A stretch of 64,000 nucleotides of DNA from Herbihabitans rhizosphaerae. GTDB taxonomy: Bacteria > Actinomycetota > Actinomycetes > Mycobacteriales > Pseudonocardiaceae. Position 1 is the stretch's first letter. Each line of letters begins with the position of its first letter. A model generated the notes under the pieces. The model saw only the letters and a list, made by a program, of their open reading frames with translations. It searched no databases and had not been told where the DNA came from. The translations under genes and the position numbers were made by a program. The DNA is taken from positions 279,219 to 343,218 of the forward strand of contig NZ_SGWQ01000002.1 in the NCBI RefSeq assembly GCF_004216555.1, given 5' to 3'. Positions 59,811 to 64,000 of this stretch are shown here, piece by piece.

Positions 59811-60688
59811 TGGTCGTCCAGGCCGGCAGCGGCGGCGGACACCGCGTCGGCCACCCGGCGCAGCGACGGCGAGTCCAGCTTCCACTGCTGCCAGTACAGC
59901 GGCACGCGGAACGAGTGGTTGCCAGCCAGCCGCACCAGCGGGCCGGCCATGGCGAACTGCTCGTCCATCAGCACACCCCAGCCGAGGCCGGCGCTGACCG
60001 CTTCGGTGTACGCCTGCCCGTCCGGCACGTGGTGCCGCACGCCGAGCGGAGCCTGCCCGGTGACCTCCCGGCAGAACCGGTCCTGCAGGTCGTCGCGCTC
60101 GTCGAACACCACGACCGGCGCCTCGGCCAGTGCGGTGGCCAGCGGCCGGCCGGCGAGCCAGCGCGTGTGGAACGCCTTGGTCGCCGCCGCGTGGTACCGG
60201 ATGCCGCCGAGCCCACGCACCAGACAACCCTGGACCGGGGTGGCGGACGACGTGACGGCCGCGACCACCAGCCCCTGGCGAAGCAGCTCCGTGGTGTGGT
60301 CCTGATCTTCGCGGCGCACCCGCAGCGCGACCAGGTCGTCGCCGGCGAGATCGCGGATGACGCGGCGGAACCAGGTCGCCAGCGAGTCGGCGTTCACCGC
60401 GATCGGCACCGGCACCGGATCGTCGGACAGCGCGAGGCTGGCCCGAAGATCGCGCTCCAGCATCACGAGCTGACGGCCGAACGCGACCACGACTTCGCCG
60501 GATTCGGTCAGCCGCACCGGTTTCGCGCGCACCAGCAGCACCCGGCCGGCCCGCTGTTCGAGCAACTTGATCCGCTGGCTGACCGCGGACGGCGTGACGT
60601 GCAGCGCCCTGGCGGCCGCGTCGAGCGTGCCCTCGTCCACGACGGCGACCAGGGTACGGACGCTCTCCGGCGGCAGATCGATCATCAT
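59756..60688 (-). CDS. lysG: LysR family regulator, ArgP/LysG type
   Basis: 310 residues. N-terminal HTH: LVAVVDEGTLDAAARALHVTPSAVSQRIKLLEQ (core AAARALHVTPSAVSQRIK). The effector domain has the ArgP landmarks LPIAVNADSLATWF-like PVPIAVNADSLATWF and FDERDDLQDRF. It is divergent from a LysE exporter gene over 65 bp, the classical LysG-LysE pair. On the minus strand TATCAT (60697-60702) is a likely -10 only eight bases from the start, suggesting a leaderless mRNA. Effectors are probably lysine or arginine. Confidence 0.92.
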   Translation of the reverse strand: MMIDLPPESVRTLVAVVDEGTLDAAARALHVTPSAVSQRIKLLEQRAGRVLLVRAKPVRLTESGEVVVAFGRQLVMLERDLRASLALSDDPVPVPIAVNADSLATWFRRVIRDLAGDDLVALRVRREDQDHTTELLRQGLVVAAVTSSATPVQGCLVRGLGGIRYHAAATKAFHTRWLAGRPLATALAEAPVVVFDERDDLQDRFCREVTGQAPLGVRHHVPDGQAYTEAVSAGLGWGVLMDEQFAMAGPLVRLAGNHSFRVPLYWQQWKLDSPSLRRVADAVSAAAAGLDDHQPDARRRAANSSASAGS

Positions 60689-60753
60689 GGTTGCTAATGA
60701 TACGTAAAGAACTGTAGCTGGTCTTATGGTAGGGCCGGACTTAGCGTCGAAGC

Positions 60754-61344
60754 ATGTTGACAGCAGCGGTAGCGGGACTCGGAGTCGGAATCTCCCAACT
60801 CATGGTGATCGGCGCGCAGAACGCGTTCGTGATCCGCCAAGGAATCAGGCGCGACAAGGTCACCCTCGTCGTGGCGATCTGCGCGCTGTCCGACATGGTG
60901 CTGGTCGTGGTGGCCACCGCCGGCATCGGCGCGCTGGTCGCCCAATGGCCGTCGGCGATGACCGTGCTCCGCTTTACTGGCGCGGCCTTCCTGCTGTGCT
61001 ACGGCATGTTCGCCGCCTGGCGTGCGTACCGACCGTCCACTGTGAACCTGAGTGTCGCGACCGGCGGCACCACGGTCGTGCTCACCTGCCTCGCGCTGAC
61101 CTGGCTGAACCCGCACGTGCACCTGGACCTGCTGATGCTCGGCTCGGTGGCCAACTCCTGGGGTGCGGACAAGTGGTGGTTCGGCGTGGGCTCCGCGATC
61201 GGCAGTTGGCTGTGGTTCGGCGGGATCGGCTACGGCTCGAGGTCGCTCGCCGACGTCCTGGCGCGGCCGGCGGTGTGGCGCGGCATGGACGCGGTGGTGG
61301 CCGTCGTGATGGTCACGATCGCGGTGTCGCTCGTCGCGCGGTAG
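60754..61344 (+). CDS. lysE: LysE/ArgO family amino acid exporter
   Basis: 196 residues with about six hydrophobic segments. Family motifs [22 protein letters not shown] and [20 protein letters not shown] are diagnostic. Exports L-lysine and/or L-arginine, activated by the divergent LysG. The ribosome site is weak. The last 32 bases overlap the convergent methyltransferase gene. Confidence 0.94.
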   Translation: MLTAAVAGLGVGISQLMVIGAQNAFVIRQGIRRDKVTLVVAICALSDMVLVVVATAGIGALVAQWPSAMTVLRFTGAAFLLCYGMFAAWRAYRPSTVNLSVATGGTTVVLTCLALTWLNPHVHLDLLMLGSVANSWGADKWWFGVGSAIGSWLWFGGIGYGSRSLADVLARPAVWRGMDAVVAVVMVTIAVSLVAR

Positions 61345-62116
61345 CCCCGATCACCGTGGAGCGGAAGGCGAAGTCGTCGGCGTCGAGGACGCCGAGCCGC
61401 TCGGCGGCCTTGGTGAGCACGGCCTCGCGTGCGTCGGGTGTCAGGTGCGCGAGCCGCCGGTGCTCGGCGCCGAACGTCGACCGCAGCGCGATGAACTCCT
61501 CGGCGGTCGGTGTGAACGACCACGGCACGTAGTCCGCCTCGATCTCGTCGAATCGCGCCTCGGCGAGCAGTCCACACAGCTTGTCCGGGGTGTCCATCAG
61601 CTCGTGCATGGCCACCAGCGGCGGTTCCTCCGGAACGCCGTGTTCGGTGAGGACCTCGTTCCAGACCTCCATCGCCGGAAACCCGGGATCCACGCCCCAC
61701 ACGGTCAAACCGATCGTGCCGCCGTCCCGCAGCACCCGGCGCACCTCGGCCAGCGCCCGCACCGGCTCCGGTATGTGGAACAGCATGAACGGCATCGCCA
61801 CGACGTCGAAAACCCTTGCGGCGAAAGGGAGTTCGGTGGCGTCGGCCACCGCACGCCGATAGCCGGGAGGTCCGGCGCGCAGCATGCCCTCGGACCGGTC
61901 GGCCGCGACGACGACCGCGGAGGGGGCCGCGTCCCGCAACGCCGGGAGTAGCAGGCCGACGCCGCTGCCGAGGTCGAGCACGGTCCGGGCGTCCCGCAGC
62001 GGCAGTCGCGTCAGCAGGTCGAGGTTGGTCGGCTGGAGCGCGTCCGCCCAGTGGTCTCGGTACACACCGGCGATCGAGGAGTAGTACGAGCTGAGCTTCC
62101 GCACCGGCGCCGACAT
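61313..62116 (-). CDS. SAM-dependent methyltransferase (class I)
   Basis: 267 residues from ATG 62116 ([19 protein letters not shown]). SAM motif I is [15 protein letters not shown], then [11 protein letters not shown] (acidic ribose contact), ADATELPF and [16 protein letters not shown]. The pattern is ubiE/small-molecule type. Substrate unknown. The preceding gene on this strand ends seven bases upstream, so it may be cotranscribed with the DUF397/XRE pair. Confidence 0.88.
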   Translation of the reverse strand: MSAPVRKLSSYYSSIAGVYRDHWADALQPTNLDLLTRLPLRDARTVLDLGSGVGLLLPALRDAAPSAVVVAADRSEGMLRAGPPGYRRAVADATELPFAARVFDVVAMPFMLFHIPEPVRALAEVRRVLRDGGTIGLTVWGVDPGFPAMEVWNEVLTEHGVPEEPPLVAMHELMDTPDKLCGLLAEARFDEIEADYVPWSFTPTAEEFIALRSTFGAEHRRLAHLTPDAREAVLTKAAERLGVLDADDFAFRSTVIGATARRATPRS

Positions 62117-62123
62117 GTGGCGG

Positions 62124-62324
62124 CTAGGCCGGCGCGCCTGGCGTGACCGAGCCGACGAACGCGTGCCACTGTTCGGGTGCGAAGGAGAAGGCCGGCCCGG
62201 TCGGGTCCTTCGAGTCCCGCACCCCGACGAACCGGTCGGTGATCCGAACCTCGACGCAGCCTTCGCTCGCGCCTGCGCTGCGGGTGCTCTTGAACCAGCC
62301 GGTGTCATGAACCACGAAAGTCAT
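62124..62324 (-). CDS. DUF397 domain protein
   Basis: 66 residues. [19 protein letters not shown] and [23 protein letters not shown] are the DUF397 signatures. These small actinomycete proteins pair with XRE/DUF5753 regulators (WhiJ-like systems) and are thought to modulate them. The ATG overlaps the regulator's stop. Confidence 0.93.
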   Translation of the reverse strand: MTFVVHDTGWFKSTRSAGASEGCVEVRITDRFVGVRDSKDPTGPAFSFAPEQWHAFVGSVTPGAPA

Positions 62325-63193
62325 TCAAATAGCTCTTTCTCAACCCGCTCAATGAACCTCCTCGACTCTACACGGCTCAACGCGAGTTCCCAGACGCGAT
62401 AGAACGCCCGCGACATGGCCGTGGTGTCCGCCTCGTCGTCGTAGTAGATGGCCGGACCCGGCACCGCTGGGGAGTAGCCGACCGGCGTGGCACGGTCACC
62501 GAAGCCGAAGTACCAGAGTCCGGTGCCGCGGACCGGATTCCCGTACGTGTCGTTAGGCAGCACGCGCACGGTGAGGTCCCGGTTTTCCTTGAACAGGGCC
62601 AGGATGTGGCGTAGTTGCTCGCGCATGGCCTCGGTGCTGCCCATGTTCGCGCGCAACGCGTCCTCGGTGACGACGATGCGCACGATGCGCTGGTCGGGTG
62701 GATCGAGCAACCGGCGCTGGCGCTCGATCCGGAAGGCGAGCCGATCCTCGCCCTCCTGCGTCGACGGCTCCCACCACACGCCCTCGCACTCGGCCAAGAT
62801 CGCCTTCATGTACAGCGGGGACTGCAGCAAGCCGGGGATGATCCCGGTCTCGAACCAGTTGATCTCGGTGGCGCTGGCCTCCAGATCGGCGAACCGCTGG
62901 TAGGCGTCGGGCAGATGATCCACGTACACCCGGCGCTTCTGGCGGTGTCGGGCCTGGGCGCCCAACTCGAGCACGGTGGATCGCTCCTCGCCGGTCACGT
63001 CGTAGCAGTCGAGCAGCTTCGCCAGGTCTTCCTGGCTGATGGTCGCCTTGCCGTCCTCCAGTTCGATGATCCGTGACCGGACCTTGCCCACCGCGTCGGC
63101 GGCCGCCTGCTGGGTCTTTCCGGCTTCGTCGCGGAGCCGGCGCAGGGTGAGTCCCAGTTGCCGGCGCTCGAATGTCGGACGTGCCTGCCCCAC
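62321..63193 (-). CDS. XRE family regulator with DUF5753 (WhiJ-like)
   Basis: 290 residues from GTG 63193 with GGAGGTTGAACG upstream. HTH at about 12-60 (LGLTLRRLRDEAGKTQQAAADAVGKVRSRIIELEDGK; core TQQAAADAVGKVRSRIIELE). The rest is the DUF5753 domain with FETGIIPGLLQSPLYMKAIL and GTGLWYFGFGD. Operates with the DUF397 protein in developmental or specialised-metabolism control. Divergent from the small protein/radical SAM genes; two identical palindromes lie between. Confidence 0.93.
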   Translation of the reverse strand: MGQARPTFERRQLGLTLRRLRDEAGKTQQAAADAVGKVRSRIIELEDGKATISQEDLAKLLDCYDVTGEERSTVLELGAQARHRQKRRVYVDHLPDAYQRFADLEASATEINWFETGIIPGLLQSPLYMKAILAECEGVWWEPSTQEGEDRLAFRIERQRRLLDPPDQRIVRIVVTEDALRANMGSTEAMREQLRHILALFKENRDLTVRVLPNDTYGNPVRGTGLWYFGFGDRATPVGYSPAVPGPAIYYDDEADTTAMSRAFYRVWELALSRVESRRFIERVEKELFE

Positions 63194-63244
63194 CGTTCAA
63201 CCTCCAGATCAACGACGTCACCCGATCGGACGTTTGCGCTATGC

Positions 63245-63278
63245 CCGACAGTCGGCCTAGTCTTCCTCCGACAGTCGG
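63245..63278. promoter_or_regulatory. Two CCGACAGTCGG palindromes in the divergent promoter region
   Basis: CCGACAGTCGG occurs at 63245-63255 and 63268-63278, 23 bp apart (two helix turns), each followed two bases later by a -10-like hexamer (TAGTCT, TAACCT). Likely operators for the divergent XRE regulator, controlling the 63304 operon. Confidence 0.55.
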
Positions 63279-63303
63279 GCTAACCTTATCGGGAGGAACA
63301 ACA

Positions 63304-63564
63304 ATGGCTCTGTACCGCCACGCCGAAGTGTCCGTGGAGTCCTGGGTGGAGATGGCCGAGGGCGTATCGGTGTCCTACGACGTCGACCACCTCAACGATC
63401 AGGCCACCCTCTACTTTGGACACGATCGCGACTACGTACTGACCCTCGGCCGGAGCAACCTCGAAGTGCTGATCTCCCTGGCCGGCCAAGCGGTCGGCGA
63501 CCTTCAGGTGGAGGACGGCGAGTCCGGTGACGAACCCGTTGAGGCACAAGGAAAACCCTCGTGA
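63304..63564 (+). CDS. Small protein preceding a radical SAM enzyme; possible RiPP precursor or partner
   Basis: 86 residues from ATG 63304 with GGGAGGAACAAC upstream. N-terminal two thirds look folded (VEMAEGVSVSYDVDHLNDQA, YVLTLGRSNLEVLISLAGQAV); the last 20 residues are acidic, Gly/Glu/Asp-rich and probably disordered, ending EAQGKPS. No Cys and no FxSxx end. Its stop overlaps the radical SAM start (GTGA), so the two are translationally coupled. It may be a modified precursor, a recognition element-like partner, or an unrelated conserved protein. Confidence 0.75.
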   Translation: MALYRHAEVSVESWVEMAEGVSVSYDVDHLNDQATLYFGHDRDYVLTLGRSNLEVLISLAGQAVGDLQVEDGESGDEPVEAQGKPS

Positions 63565-64000
63565 ACGAGCTGCGGTTCGCCTGGCTGGAGATCACCGGGA
63601 AATGTCAACTGCGGTGCGGTCACTGCTACGCCAGTTCCGGGCCGAGCGGGACGGATGGCTCGATGTCGCCGAGCGATTGGACACGAGTGATCACTGAGGT
63701 TTCTCGACTTGGTGGCCGGATGGTGCAGTTCATCGGCGGTGAACCGACACTGCATCGTTCTCTTCCAGATCTGGTGAACCACGCGCTGGAAGTCGGCCTG
63801 GAGGTGGAGGTGTTCAGCAACCTCGTGCACATATCGTCCCAGCTATGGGAAGTCTTCGCGCGACCGGGTGTGCGATTGGCGACCAGCTACTACAGCGTCG
63901 ATGCCGCCGAGCATGCCGCGATCACACGACACGCGAGCAGCCACGTTCGGACCAGACGCAACATCGTCGAGGCATTGCGCCGATCCATTCCATTGCGGGT
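63561..64000 (+). CDS. Radical SAM protein (3' end outside window)
   Basis: GTG 63561 opens a frame that runs off the right edge (about 146 codons visible). The cluster motif is Cys15-x3-Cys19-x2-Cys22 in GKCQLRCGHCYASSGPSG, followed by FIGGEPTLHRSLPDLV, which binds SAM. The N-terminal layout is that of SPASM/Twitch peptide-modifying enzymes (GKCQLRCGHCYA, then IGGEPT). Whether it has a SPASM domain cannot be seen. Confidence 0.92.
   Translation, partial: MNELRFAWLEITGKCQLRCGHCYASSGPSGTDGSMSPSDWTRVITEVSRLGGRMVQFIGGEPTLHRSLPDLVNHALEVGLEVEVFSNLVHISSQLWEVFARPGVRLATSYYSVDAAEHAAITRHASSHVRTRRNIVEALRRSIPLR

Overview
The window is about 70% G+C, with GTG starts, many four-base stop/start overlaps, and genes for heme A synthase, the SUF iron-sulfur system and a lipomannan-type mannosyltransferase (MptB). 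It also carries a DUF397/XRE (WhiJ-like) pair. Together these point to a mycelial or mycolata-related actinomycete, most likely Pseudonocardiaceae; the species cannot be told from the sequence. No rRNA, tRNA, CRISPR array, insertion sequence or prophage was seen.

Layout: 1-1673 holds a partial exported S15/CocE-type hydrolase. 1674-3410 holds a manganese-type (yybP-ykoY) riboswitch, a terC gene and a nested hairpin. 3408-4697 is a RES/MbcA-like toxin-antitoxin pair. 4860-15582 is a sugar regulon: CUT2 ABC transporter, binding lipoprotein, secreted GH172 (DUF2961) glycosidase, LacI regulator, fucose/arabinose-type isomerase and FGGY kinase. Two near-identical promoter-operators bind it together. 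15640-24773 holds assorted genes (beta-propeller protein, P450, hydrolase, FKBP, Lrp, SMP-30, AlkB-like, Ser/Thr kinase, MBL hydrolase).

24874-45339 follows the well-known actinobacterial order MBL hydrolase, uvrA, infC-rpmI-rplT-tsnR, pheS-pheT. Lineage-specific genes are inserted (Uma2 nuclease, phytase, two paralogous membrane proteins, dicarboxylate symporter, phosphotransferase). 45340-47210 is a small type VII-secretion-like locus beside decayed sequence. 47212-59290 is ctaA, an ABC exporter, mptB, then sufR-B-D-ferredoxin-C-S-U-(Uma2)-sufT, matching the order known from mycobacteria except for the ferredoxin and the Uma2 gene. 59340-62116 has a Mug-type glycosylase, a LysG/LysE pair and a methyltransferase. 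62124-64000 is a WhiJ/DUF397 pair facing a small protein and a radical SAM enzyme cut by the window edge.

The most interesting proposal is that 4860-15582 is a complete D-arabinose/D-arabinan utilisation regulon. GH172 would release D-arabinofuranose outside the cell, the ABC system would import it, the isomerase would give D-ribulose, and the kinase D-ribulose 5-phosphate. This fits the absence of any aldolase gene but is inference. Other strong observations are a GTCCACWGTGGAC palindrome repeated across the window, the riboswitch with a 9-base anti-Shine-Dalgarno, and the possible RiPP locus at the right edge.
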